This document shows positions 1 to 7,532 of a stretch of DNA of 64,000 nucleotides, in pieces (position 1 is the first letter of the stretch; each line of letters begins with the position of its first letter). The stretch lies in contig CACAPQ010000001.1 of the NCBI GenBank assembly GCA_902534325.1, positions 120,190 to 184,189 of the forward strand, given 5' to 3'. The position numbers and the translations under genes are program-made. Source of the DNA: Paracoccaceae bacterium (GTDB taxonomy: Bacteria > Pseudomonadota > Alphaproteobacteria > Rhodobacterales > Rhodobacteraceae). The notes below the pieces were generated by a model. That model was not told the DNA's origin and did no database searches. It saw only the letters and a list, made by a program, of their open reading frames with translations.

Positions 1-889
1 ATGCATTTTTTCCTACTATTGCCTTGTTGAATTGAACTGGAAAACCGGAAACAGAAGCAACTCGTCTGGATATATTCATTATTTTAGAGGTGTTGATATT
101 AGTATAAAACGGCATGATGTCGCCACGGACTTTTAATGCCATAACGACTTCTTCAAGAGCTGTGTTTCCGGCGCGCTCACCTAATCCGTTTATTGTACAC
201 TCAATTTGTCTGGCGCCCCCTTCTACAGCGGCTAAAGAATTTGCAGTAGCCATGCCCAAATCATTGTGGCAGTGGGTTGCAAAGACAACTTCGTCTGCTC
301 CAGGTACTTTATCTATTAACATTTTGATAAGATCAGCTGACTCAAGTGGCGCCGTGTAGCCTACTGTATCTGGAATATTGATGGTTGTTGCTCCAGCTTT
401 AATAGCTATTTCTACAACGCGACATAAATAATCATGCTCTGTCCTGGTTGCGTCCATTGGCGACCACTGGATATTGCCACACAAGTTTCTGGCATGGGTC
501 ACTGTATCGTGAATTTTTTGCGCCATCTGATCTTTATCTAAATTCGGTATCGCGCGGTGTAATGGCGAAGTTCCAATAAATGTATGAATTCTTGGATTCT
601 CTGAGTTTTTCACTGCATCCCAACAACGATCTATATCCCCAAAATTAGCCCGTGCTAAGCCACATATGACGGCTGTTTTACTACGCTCGGCAATTTCACT
701 TACCGCTTTGAAGTCACCCTCTGATGCAATAGGGAACCCAGCTTCAATAATATCAACTCCCATATCATCGAGGAGCTCTGCTATTTCTAATTTCTCCTCA
801 TGGGTCATGGTTGCCCCTGGTGACTGTTCGCCATCTCTCAGCGTAGTGTCAAAAATTACTACACGGTCTTTGTCTGTTGTTATTTTCAT
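1..889 (-). CDS. leuA: 2-isopropylmalate synthase, 5' part (runs off left edge)
   Basis: First committed step of leucine synthesis: condenses acetyl-CoA with 2-oxoisovalerate in the cytoplasm. Reading the minus strand from the ATG at 889 gives about 296 residues without a stop. The N-terminus has the HMGL-like barrel signature DTTLRDGEQSPG, followed by EAGFP, and later the metal-binding HCHNDLGMA and NGLGERAGN. The regulatory C-terminal domain lies outside the window. The start fits family N-termini and follows a purine stretch. A leucine-rich leader ORF and pairing segments lie directly upstream, implying leucine-responsive attenuation. Homocitrate or citramalate synthases are related, but the motifs and the leucine leader favour LeuA. 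Confidence 0.9.
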   Translation of the reverse strand, partial: MKITTDKDRVVIFDTTLRDGEQSPGATMTHEEKLEIAELLDDMGVDIIEAGFPIASEGDFKAVSEIAERSKTAVICGLARANFGDIDRCWDAVKNSENPRIHTFIGTSPLHRAIPNLDKDQMAQKIHDTVTHARNLCGNIQWSPMDATRTEHDYLCRVVEIAIKAGATTINIPDTVGYTAPLESADLIKMLIDKVPGADEVVFATHCHNDLGMATANSLAAVEGGARQIECTINGLGERAGNTALEEVVMALKVRGDIMPFYTNINTSKIMNISRRVASVSGFPVQFNKAIVGKNA

Positions 890-907
890 TTTTGGATCTC
901 GTTTTTT

Positions 908-1014
908 CTACTAAGTTGGTGGTGCGGTAGTCTGCCCCTCTGAGCGGTCGCACCAGACAATGGCACGCTCAGAGGCAGCTTAGTAGCAGGTGCAGTTCTA
1001 GAAGCTTTTGCACC
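908..1014 (-). promoter_or_regulatory. Candidate leucine attenuator upstream of leuA
   Basis: In transcript order (minus strand) there are four short segments: GGTGCA (1014-1009), TGCACC (994-989), GGTGCG (954-949) and CGCACC (926-921). Segments 1:2, 2:3 and 3:4 can each pair, the classic attenuator logic, and 1:2 lies inside the Leu codons of the leader ORF. A separate perfect 10-bp inverted repeat CCTCTGAGCG/CGCTCAGAGG (975-966 with 946-937) encloses segment 3. An outer 8-bp pair CTACTAAG/CTTAGTAG (986-979 with 915-908) frames the region. No U-tract follows, so classical intrinsic termination is not evident. Pairing was read by eye and not folded. Confidence 0.65.
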
Positions 1015-1052
1015 CCATTAATGGTTGTTTTTGTTAAGAACTCACAAATCAT
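969..1052 (-). CDS. leuL: Leucine-rich leader peptide of leuA (27 aa)
   Basis: A 27-codon ORF on the minus strand ends in KLLELHLLLSCL, so seven of its last eleven sense codons are Leu (CTT, CTA, CTG, CTG, CTA, CTA, CTC). It stops about 80 bases before the leuA start. This is what a leucine-stalling attenuator leader should look like: a ribosome starved for Leu-tRNA would pause in the middle of the first hairpin. An in-frame TAA lies two codons upstream of the ATG, so the ORF cannot extend further. No strong Shine-Dalgarno is visible before the ATG; TATAGT six bases upstream could be a -10 element giving a leaderless transcript, which is speculative. Confidence 0.75.
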   Translation of the reverse strand: MICEFLTKTTINGVQKLLELHLLLSCL

Positions 1053-1202
1053 GTCTTAACTATACACCGTTGTTGAAAAATGAAAACCCAGTTTTAATGA
1101 TAGCAAACATGGAATTAAATCATATAATTAATTACAAAATGAATTTTTATTTGGTTCGATGAAAATTTTGTTAAATAATAGTCATCAATATTGTGAGAAA
1201 TT

Positions 1203-1424
1203 ATGGGTAAAACAGAAAATAGCGCAACTAATTCACGGTTGACTGAAAATGAGGCAAATATTTCCTATCTTATAAAGGATATTGAAGATTTATCAGATAT
1301 CGTAGCAAAGCAGAGCCGCGAATTAGAAAAATTAAATAAAAAAGTCAGCTTCTTAATTCAAAAAGAAACTGAGCGAGATGATATAAGTGGTGTTGTATTA
1401 GGTGATAAACCTCCACATTGGTGA
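1203..1424 (+). CDS. slyX: SlyX family protein
   Basis: A 73-residue protein with a charged, heptad-like helix from about residue 10 to 55 and the C-terminal PPHW that resembles the PPHY ending of enterobacterial SlyX. Size and layout (N-terminal coiled coil, short tail) match the SlyX family, whose biochemical role is unknown. It starts with ATG after a weak purine-rich stretch and is transcribed away from leuA. The next gene (MORN protein) follows on the same strand after 91 bases, so they may share a promoter. Identification rests mainly on length, coiled coil and tail. Confidence 0.7.
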   Translation: MGKTENSATNSRLTENEANISYLIKDIEDLSDIVAKQSRELEKLNKKVSFLIQKETERDDISGVVLGDKPPHW

Positions 1425-1515
1425 TGAAATAAAAAAACAAATTAAAGAAAACATTGTAACCCGTGAGTTCTGTTATTAGGTTAGAGTGTAAGACACATGA
1501 GCAGGGACTTAACTG

Positions 1516-2916
1516 ATGAAATTTAGTTACATCGTTATTCTAATCAGCACATTCTTTGTAAGTGGTAGTATGGCTGTTTCGCAAACATCAAGCGGTACTC
1601 AAGAATATGGTGATGGCGGGGCTTATGATGGCGAATTTTTGAATGGCTTGCCACATGGAAATGGAACCTATGAACTGCCAAATGGCTATCGGTATGTTGG
1701 TGAGTGGTTTGAAGGTGAAATAAATGGACAAGGTGAAGCATTATTTCCCAATGGATCAGTTTATGTTGGAAGTTTTGTCAAGGGAAAGCCTGAGGGAAGT
1801 GGAAAAATCACCTTCGGTGATAGTGGTACATATGAAGGTGAATGGGTAAACGGAAGCATAACTGGTGTTGGCTATGCAAAGTATGCAAATGGAACAACTT
1901 ACCAAGGAACTTTTCTTGATGCCATGCACAATGGAAATGGAGTTATGAAGAGCCCAGATGGTTATATTTATGACGGAACATGGGAAAATGGCGTAAAGCA
2001 AGGCACCGCAAAAGTAACTTACCCAGATGGATCAACTTACACAGGCGAAGTATCACAAGGTCTCCGTGAAGGTAAAGGCCGTCTCGAAATGCCAGAGGGT
2101 CTAGCCTATGAGGGGACATGGAAAGCTGGTGAAATTAATGGAGAAGGTCAACTTTCTCAGAAGAATGGCGATATTTATAAGGGAACACTGGTTAACGGCC
2201 GCCGAGAGGGTTTGGGGAGAGTAACTTACGCAAATGGTGATTTATATGAAGGGAACTTTTCTAATGATCAGAGAAGTGGCCAGGGGAAGTTTATTGGTGC
2301 TGATGGATATAAATATGAGGGAAGTTGGCAGGAAGGTCAGATAAAGGGTGAAGGTGAAGTAATCTATCCCGATGGTTCTCGATATGCAGGGACTTTCTCA
2401 GAGGGTTTGGCTGATGGACTTGGCGAAATAATCTATCCCGATGGTTCAAGCTACTCTGGGGAATGGCTGGCTGGAGTAATTGAAGGTAAAGGAAAAGCTA
2501 CCTATCCTAACAATGCAGTTTATGAGGGTTTATTTCGTAATGCTATGTACCATGGCTACGGAGTAATGCGTTTTGAAAATGGCTATATCTATGAGGGAAA
2601 TTGGAAAGAGGGTAAGCGAAACGGTGTAGGGAAAGCAACCTTCACAGACGGTATGATTTATGAAGGTGACTATTTGGATGGTCAACGGCATGGAATAGGC
2701 ACAATCACTTTAGCTGACGGTTTCAAATACACAGGTGATTGGGAATATGGTGAGATTACTGGAGTTGGAATTGCAACTTACGCTAATGGTGACATCTACC
2801 AAGGTAGTTTTGTAAAGGGCAAACGCCAGGGTAGAGGGACCATTAAATTTGCCAGTGGAGAGTCATCTAGTGGGAAATGGGATGACGGTGCATTGGTGGA
2901 AACAGGTTCCGACTAA
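1516..2916 (+). CDS. Exported MORN-repeat protein (466 aa)
   Basis: A signal peptide is likely (residues 1-20, hydrophobic IVILISTFFVSGSMA), so the protein is probably periplasmic or outer-membrane associated. From residue 37 to 450 it consists of eighteen 23-residue MORN units of pattern YxGxWxxGxxxGxGxxxxxxGxx, followed by a partial nineteenth. MORN repeats form elongated beta sheets and in other proteins bind lipid or mediate assembly; no enzyme domain is present. Units 1-9 match units 10-18 position by position, indicating duplication of a nine-unit block. Function unknown. The family call is secure from the repeats; the cellular role cannot be inferred from its neighbours. Confidence 0.85.
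   Translation: MKFSYIVILISTFFVSGSMAVSQTSSGTQEYGDGGAYDGEFLNGLPHGNGTYELPNGYRYVGEWFEGEINGQGEALFPNGSVYVGSFVKGKPEGSGKITFGDSGTYEGEWVNGSITGVGYAKYANGTTYQGTFLDAMHNGNGVMKSPDGYIYDGTWENGVKQGTAKVTYPDGSTYTGEVSQGLREGKGRLEMPEGLAYEGTWKAGEINGEGQLSQKNGDIYKGTLVNGRREGLGRVTYANGDLYEGNFSNDQRSGQGKFIGADGYKYEGSWQEGQIKGEGEVIYPDGSRYAGTFSEGLADGLGEIIYPDGSSYSGEWLAGVIEGKGKATYPNNAVYEGLFRNAMYHGYGVMRFENGYIYEGNWKEGKRNGVGKATFTDGMIYEGDYLDGQRHGIGTITLADGFKYTGDWEYGEITGVGIATYANGDIYQGSFVKGKRQGRGTIKFASGESSSGKWDDGALVETGSD
1624..2865 (+). repeat. Eighteen MORN units arranged as two 9-unit blocks
   Basis: The coding repeats have a 69-base period. Unit 5 (DAMHNGNGVM) matches unit 14 (NAMYHGYGVM), unit 4 matches 13, unit 8 (GEINGEG) matches 17 (GEITGVG), unit 9 matches 18 and unit 2 matches 11. 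The higher-order period is therefore about 621 bases, or 207 residues. Confidence 0.75.
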
Positions 2917-2929
2917 CTAATATTAATTT

Positions 2930-3595
2930 TTACCAAGGTACTATTTTTTTATTCCAATCAAAAAATTGACCAGAAGATTCTGGTTTTAAATTTTCGGCTA
3001 ACTGCAGAATATTCGTGGAAGCGTCTTCAGGCGAAACAGCAGGATGACGGCCAAGATATTTTTTAGTGAAGTTTGTTCTCACTGTTCCAGGATGAATGGC
3101 AACACATGTCAGGTTTGGAAATGAGCGAGAGTATTCGACAGCTGTAGTTCGAATAAATTGGTTTAAAGCAGCTTTTGATGCCCTGTAGCTATACCAACCA
3201 CCTAGCTTATTGTCGCCAATGGAGCCTACCCTTGCTGATAATACACCGATAAAACAACTCGAATTCTTATCTATTAGTTTTTTGATATGTTTTAAAATAA
3301 GAGTTGGCCCCACAGCATTAGTTATAAACTGGTCGAGCGCAGCATTAGAGTTAAACTGCCGAATAGTTTTTTCTGGTTCTGCTGAATTTACCACGAGTGC
3401 TCCAGTCGTAATAAATATCTGGTCGAAACTACCATCCAAAGTTTCGATTAAAGAAATAATTTTACTTTCATCTGATAAATCCAAGTCATGCTGGCTCCTA
3501 GAGAGCCCCAATACATTATAGCCTTTGGCGATACACCCCTCTTGTATGGCAGCACCTATTCCGCCAGAATTTCCAAATATTAAAACTCGTTTCAT
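2930..3595 (-). CDS. Short-chain dehydrogenase/reductase (C-factor-like)
   Basis: A 221-residue SDR of the small C-factor/YciK-like type. The N-terminus MKRVLIFGNSGGIG carries the glycine-rich NAD(P)-binding loop, and YRASK is the YxxxK catalytic pair, with GVLSARVGS upstream contributing the Ser. The substrate is unknown. The open frame extends upstream to 3832 but would overlap the divergent hisS gene; the ATG at 3595 gives a canonical Rossmann start and is preferred. It is divergent from hisS with about 115 bases between starts, and converges on the MORN gene. It is probably a cytoplasmic oxidoreductase. Confidence 0.8.
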   Translation of the reverse strand: MKRVLIFGNSGGIGAAIQEGCIAKGYNVLGLSRSQHDLDLSDESKIISLIETLDGSFDQIFITTGALVVNSAEPEKTIRQFNSNAALDQFITNAVGPTLILKHIKKLIDKNSSCFIGVLSARVGSIGDNKLGGWYSYRASKAALNQFIRTTAVEYSRSFPNLTCVAIHPGTVRTNFTKKYLGRHPAVSPEDASTNILQLAENLKPESSGQFFDWNKKIVPW

Positions 3596-3709
3596 GTAAA
3601 TTGAGGTAGTAGAATAAATAGAACAATCAAGAATGTGACCCCGCATTGCTTGCTCATTGAATGGGAAATCGCTAGATGGATGATAAATAGATGCCGCAGG
3701 ACATTCATA

Positions 3710-5182
3710 ATGGCTAAAGACAAAAAACAAAATAGACCAAAAGCTATTAGGCCAAAAGGCTTTCGTGACTATTTTGGTTCCGAAGTGACAGAACGAAACC
3801 AGATGTTGCAGAAAATAGCGGAAATATATCAAAGCTACGGTTTTGAGGCTCTTGAAAGTTCCGCAGTGGAAACTGTAGAAGCACTCGGAAAATTTTTACC
3901 TGATGTAGATCAGCCGAATGAAGGTGTTTTTGCTTGGCAAGAAGATGATCAAGATTGGTTGGCACTTCGCTATGATCTAACTGCTCCGTTAGCAAGGGTT
4001 TATGCGCAATATAGAAACGAACTTCCGACTCCATACCGTCGGTATTCAATGGGGCCAGTATGGAGAAATGAGAAACCCGGTCCAGGCCGTTTTCGACAGT
4101 TCTATCAATGTGATGCCGACACGGTAGGGTCGGCAAGTATAGCAGCGGACTCTGAAATTTGTATGCTCCTTTCTGATACCATTCAGAGTGTAGGAATTTC
4201 GGAGGGTGACTACATAATTAAAGCAAATAATCGCAAAGTTCTTAATGGTGTCCTTGAGAGTATGAATATTCAAAAAACATCTAAAAAAGACGCAATACTT
4301 CGAACTGTCGATAAGTTTGATAAAGTTGGAGAGAGTGGCATAAGACAGCTACTGGGAAAAGGCCGGCTTGATGCATCTGGGGCTTACATTGATGGAGTGG
4401 GTCTATCTGATAGCGAGGCCGATATAGTTTTGGCGTTCTTAACTTCTAAGGGCACCAATATTGAAAAAACATTAAAAAATTTAAAAAATTTGATTGGATC
4501 TTCTGAAATAGGACTAGAGGGTGTCAATGAACTGGAAACGATGGCAGAACTCTTTGAAGCTGGCGGATACGGCAGTAATAAGATTTCAATCGATCCTTCT
4601 GTAGTAAGGGGTTTGGGCTATTACACTGGTCCAGTCTATGAAGCCGAGCTTACCTTTGAGATTTTTGATGAAAAGGGAAGGAAAAGACAGTTTGGATCAG
4701 TTTCAGGCGGTGGACGCTACGATGATTTAGTAAAGCGCTTTACAGGTCAATCCGTTCCTGCAACAGGTGTATCGATTGGGGTAGATAGGCTCTTAGCTGC
4801 ATTAAAAGAAAAAGGAAGAATAAAAGCTTCTGGTTTGGGCCCCGTCGTTGTTACTGTTATGGATAGAGATCGAATTAGTGATTATCAAGAGATAGTAGCC
4901 GAATTGCGGAATGCTGGAATACGTTCTGAAGTATATCTTGGGAACCCAAAAAACTTTGGTAATCAGTTGAAGTATGCAGATAATAGAGGTTCACCAGCTG
5001 CCGTTATAGAGGGTACTGAAGAACGTGAAAGTGAAACGATCCAAATTAAGGATCTAATTTTAGGCAAAAAACTTTCTGAGGAAGCGACTTTAGAGGAGTG
5101 GAAAGATAGGCCAAGCCAATTCACTGTTCAGCGGGATGAGCTTGTGCAAAAAATTAAAGAAATACTAAATTCCTACAAATGA
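3710..5182 (+). CDS. hisS: Histidine-tRNA ligase, alphaproteobacterial type
   Basis: Charges tRNA-His. The 490-residue class II synthetase starts with [11 protein letters not shown] (motif 1 region), has motif 2 around [13 protein letters not shown] followed by CDADTVG, a histidine-A motif near [13 protein letters not shown], and motif 3 at GVSIGVDRL. The motif 2 segment differs from the usual bacterial RxERPQxGRxRQFHQ and resembles the divergent form of Alphaproteobacteria whose tRNA-His lacks G-1. The frame is open upstream to 3635, but the ATG at 3710 (after GCAGGA) matches the family N-terminus. It overlaps hisZ by ATGA, forming a translationally coupled hisS-hisZ-hisG unit. Confidence 0.95.
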   Translation: MAKDKKQNRPKAIRPKGFRDYFGSEVTERNQMLQKIAEIYQSYGFEALESSAVETVEALGKFLPDVDQPNEGVFAWQEDDQDWLALRYDLTAPLARVYAQYRNELPTPYRRYSMGPVWRNEKPGPGRFRQFYQCDADTVGSASIAADSEICMLLSDTIQSVGISEGDYIIKANNRKVLNGVLESMNIQKTSKKDAILRTVDKFDKVGESGIRQLLGKGRLDASGAYIDGVGLSDSEADIVLAFLTSKGTNIEKTLKNLKNLIGSSEIGLEGVNELETMAELFEAGGYGSNKISIDPSVVRGLGYYTGPVYEAELTFEIFDEKGRKRQFGSVSGGGRYDDLVKRFTGQSVPATGVSIGVDRLLAALKEKGRIKASGLGPVVVTVMDRDRISDYQEIVAELRNAGIRSEVYLGNPKNFGNQLKYADNRGSPAAVIEGTEERESETIQIKDLILGKKLSEEATLEEWKDRPSQFTVQRDELVQKIKEILNSYK

Positions 5183-6270
5183 TGACTGACCTGAAAGACT
5201 TATCAAGAGAAGCAAAAAAATTAGCTGTTGTTTTTGAAGCAACAGGCGCAGAAGTCGTTGAACTGAACTTTTTACAAATTTCAAATGTTTTACTTGATTT
5301 GTATGGGGAGGATATTCGCGGTCGGGCTTTTATAACTAATGACCCTATTTATGGTGAAATGATGTTAAGGCCTGATTTTACCATTCCGATTGTAGAGCAA
5401 CATATGGCAAACAGTGTGTCACCCGCGAGATATACTTATTGTGGTAAGGTATTTAGAAGACAAGAAGAGTTTCCGGATCGACCAAGAGAATTTCTGCAAG
5501 TAGGTTATGAAATATTTGATGGTGCTAACCCAGAAAAAGCAGATGCAGAAGTTTTTTCGCTCGTTAATGAAGCCCTGAATGGTTTCCCAGTTAGAATAGC
5601 TACTGGTGATATTGGTATTTTGATGGCTGCTGTACGGTCTTTATCAACTACGGAAACACGTAAAAAGGCACTCCTGAGACATATCTGGCGCCCTGATCGT
5701 TTTAGAACGCTTTTAAACCAATTCTCAGGTTTATCTTCAAAAGCTCAGTCTATTCAAGATTTTGAAGACTATAACAAGCTACTTGATAAATTTCAGGCTA
5801 TTGGGTCGAGAAAGGTTCAAGAAATAAGAGAACGGCTCCAACAAATTAAATTTGAGTCTGAAACAGAACCAATAGACCCAGAAGAAGTCAAAATTTTGGA
5901 CGAACTATTATCGTTAAAACATAGATGCCCGGTAGCTCTTAATCACTTGGAAAAATTATCAAAAAAAATGCCAGGTATAGATTTGACGGTAGATAATTTT
6001 GCCAAGCGCCTAACGTTTTTAGAAAAAAATAAAATTAAAGTAGATCTTTTAGATTTTGAAGGCTCCTATGGGCGGACATCCATGGAATATTATGATGGAT
6101 TTGTATTTGGTTTTTACTCGGAAATTCATACGGAGCTAGCACCAGTTGCCACTGGTGGTCGATACGATGCGCTTACCGAAAGAATGGGCCGAGGAAAAAA
6201 AATACCTGCAGTTGGAGCGGTTTTGAGGCCTGACCTTACCCTTTTGTTACGGGGAAACAATAATGATTAG
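5179..6270 (+). CDS. hisZ: ATP phosphoribosyltransferase regulatory subunit
   Basis: HisZ is a HisRS paralogue that pairs with short-form HisG to make an active, histidine-inhibited enzyme for the first step of histidine synthesis. The 363 residues show class II synthetase-like segments ([54 protein letters not shown]) but lack a complete aminoacylation site and the anticodon domain. The start overlaps the hisS stop (ATGATGA; the second ATG is equally possible). The 3' end overlaps hisG by 8 bases. Gene order and a short HisG next door make the assignment firm. Confidence 0.93.
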   Translation: MMTDLKDLSREAKKLAVVFEATGAEVVELNFLQISNVLLDLYGEDIRGRAFITNDPIYGEMMLRPDFTIPIVEQHMANSVSPARYTYCGKVFRRQEEFPDRPREFLQVGYEIFDGANPEKADAEVFSLVNEALNGFPVRIATGDIGILMAAVRSLSTTETRKKALLRHIWRPDRFRTLLNQFSGLSSKAQSIQDFEDYNKLLDKFQAIGSRKVQEIRERLQQIKFESETEPIDPEEVKILDELLSLKHRCPVALNHLEKLSKKMPGIDLTVDNFAKRLTFLEKNKIKVDLLDFEGSYGRTSMEYYDGFVFGFYSEIHTELAPVATGGRYDALTERMGRGKKIPAVGAVLRPDLTLLLRGNNND

Positions 6271-6958
6271 ACTAGGCATACCCTCAAAAGGCCGACTAAT
6301 GGCTCAAACTTTTGATTGGTTTTCAGACCGTGGAATAAATTTAGTTCGAAGCGAGTCAGATAGAGAGTATGCAGGCCATATTGAGGGTATAAAGAACGTT
6401 CAGCCTATTTTTTTATCGGCTAGCGAAATACCGCGAGAACTTTCTGCTGGCCGTTTGCATTTTGGGGTTACAGGAAATGACGTAATTCAAGAAAAATTGG
6501 TTCTTTTTAATCAGCTAGTAAAGCCTATCTCAGAATTAGGTTTCGGATTTGCAGATTTGATTATTGCAGTTCCTAGCTTCTGGGTTGATGTCAATACCTT
6601 AGACGACTTGGATGATGTTTCGGCGCAGTTTAGAGACAAACATGGATATCGCTTACGCATAGCAACTAAGTATCATCGACTACTCAGGGAATTCCTAATG
6701 AAAGCCGGCGTAGCAGATTACCAAATTGTTGATAGTCAGGGGGCTACCGAAGGTGCAGTAAAAAACGGTTTAGCCGAAGCTATTGCTGATATAACCTCGA
6801 CAGGAAATACCTTAAAGGCAAATCATCTTAAAATTTTATCAGATGGTTTGATCCTTAAATCACAAGCAACGCTTTTTAAGTCTTTGACGCCGGAGTTTTC
6901 TCAAGAGGAAAATCAGGTGGCCAATCTATTGTTAAAGAAATTGTCTACATTAGATTGA
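6263..6958 (+). CDS. hisG: ATP phosphoribosyltransferase catalytic subunit, short form
   Basis: Catalyses ATP + PRPP to phosphoribosyl-ATP, the entry to histidine synthesis. At 231 residues it is the short form without the C-terminal regulatory domain, so it depends on HisZ encoded just upstream (8-base overlap). Recognisable features are the N-terminal LGIPSKGRLM, the FGVTGNDVI segment, and the PRPP-binding loop around DSQGATEGAVKNGLAEAIADITSTG. Cytoplasmic. It is the last gene of the hisS-hisZ-hisG cluster; the convergent DUF1489 gene follows after 20 bases. Confidence 0.95.
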   Translation: MIRLGIPSKGRLMAQTFDWFSDRGINLVRSESDREYAGHIEGIKNVQPIFLSASEIPRELSAGRLHFGVTGNDVIQEKLVLFNQLVKPISELGFGFADLIIAVPSFWVDVNTLDDLDDVSAQFRDKHGYRLRIATKYHRLLREFLMKAGVADYQIVDSQGATEGAVKNGLAEAIADITSTGNTLKANHLKILSDGLILKSQATLFKSLTPEFSQEENQVANLLLKKLSTLD

Positions 6959-6978
6959 TATTTAGCTTGAGGCCAAAA

Positions 6979-7410
6979 TCAAATCACGCCAATGTCAGCA
7001 AGTGCCCCAGCTAAAGATGGAGGTAAGGGCTCTTCGTTTTGACGTATAGCATTTAAGTCACCAGGTGAGTCTATAGGATTGAGATAACGCCAGCCTTGAA
7101 AAGCGCGCCTATTGGTTATGGTGGTTAAAATTAAATTTTTATCCAGAATAATTGCACATCTTCGTATTCCATCAGTGCCAATGATTTCATCAAGACGAAT
7201 TATCTTTTGCCTACATTGAATTTGGCCTTTGATTACCCAGTAAATGGAGCCACCATTTACAATCTCTTTTTCGCGCTTTGGCCACATACGAGTTACATGA
7301 CGGGTGCAACCGTCCGCTCCTTGTGCTCTGGGGTTGTTTTGCCATGCAACGAGGTCAGAAACAGTTTGCGATCCTACGCTCAATTTTACTAAATTTACAT
7401 ATTCACTCAT
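6979..7410 (-). CDS. DUF1489 family protein
   Basis: A 143-residue protein with features I associate with DUF1489 of Alphaproteobacteria: the N-terminal LVKLSVGSQTVSDL, then TRMWPKR, GGSIYWVIKGQIQCRQ, the aromatic FQGWRYL and the C-terminal LPPSLAGALADIGVI. No signal peptide or membrane segment is seen, so it is probably cytoplasmic. Its function is not known. It is convergent with hisG and divergent from nrdJ (122 bases between starts). The family assignment is from memory of the motif order. Confidence 0.75.
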   Translation of the reverse strand: MSEYVNLVKLSVGSQTVSDLVAWQNNPRAQGADGCTRHVTRMWPKREKEIVNGGSIYWVIKGQIQCRQKIIRLDEIIGTDGIRRCAIILDKNLILTTITNRRAFQGWRYLNPIDSPGDLNAIRQNEEPLPPSLAGALADIGVI

Positions 7411-7532
7411 TATGTTTCCTAGGCTTGTTTAAACGATAGTGCTATTAACAAAACTAGCAAGTTGACCAAGAGAGTTCAAAATACTAAGGTGACTGCCTAC
7501 TGTTCTTAAGATTTTCTATCAAGGGTTTTTAA

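Noticed and set aside
114..914. Plus-strand ORFs across the left end
   Set aside because: They are antisense to the clear leuA reading frame and have low-complexity, unrecognisable translations.
3596..3832. N-terminal extension of the SDR at 2930-3595
   Set aside because: It would overlap the divergent hisS gene and lacks Rossmann similarity; the ATG at 3595 starts the canonical fold.
7411..7532. Cobalamin riboswitch before nrdJ
   Set aside because: The 122-bp gap is too short and no B12 box core was recognised.
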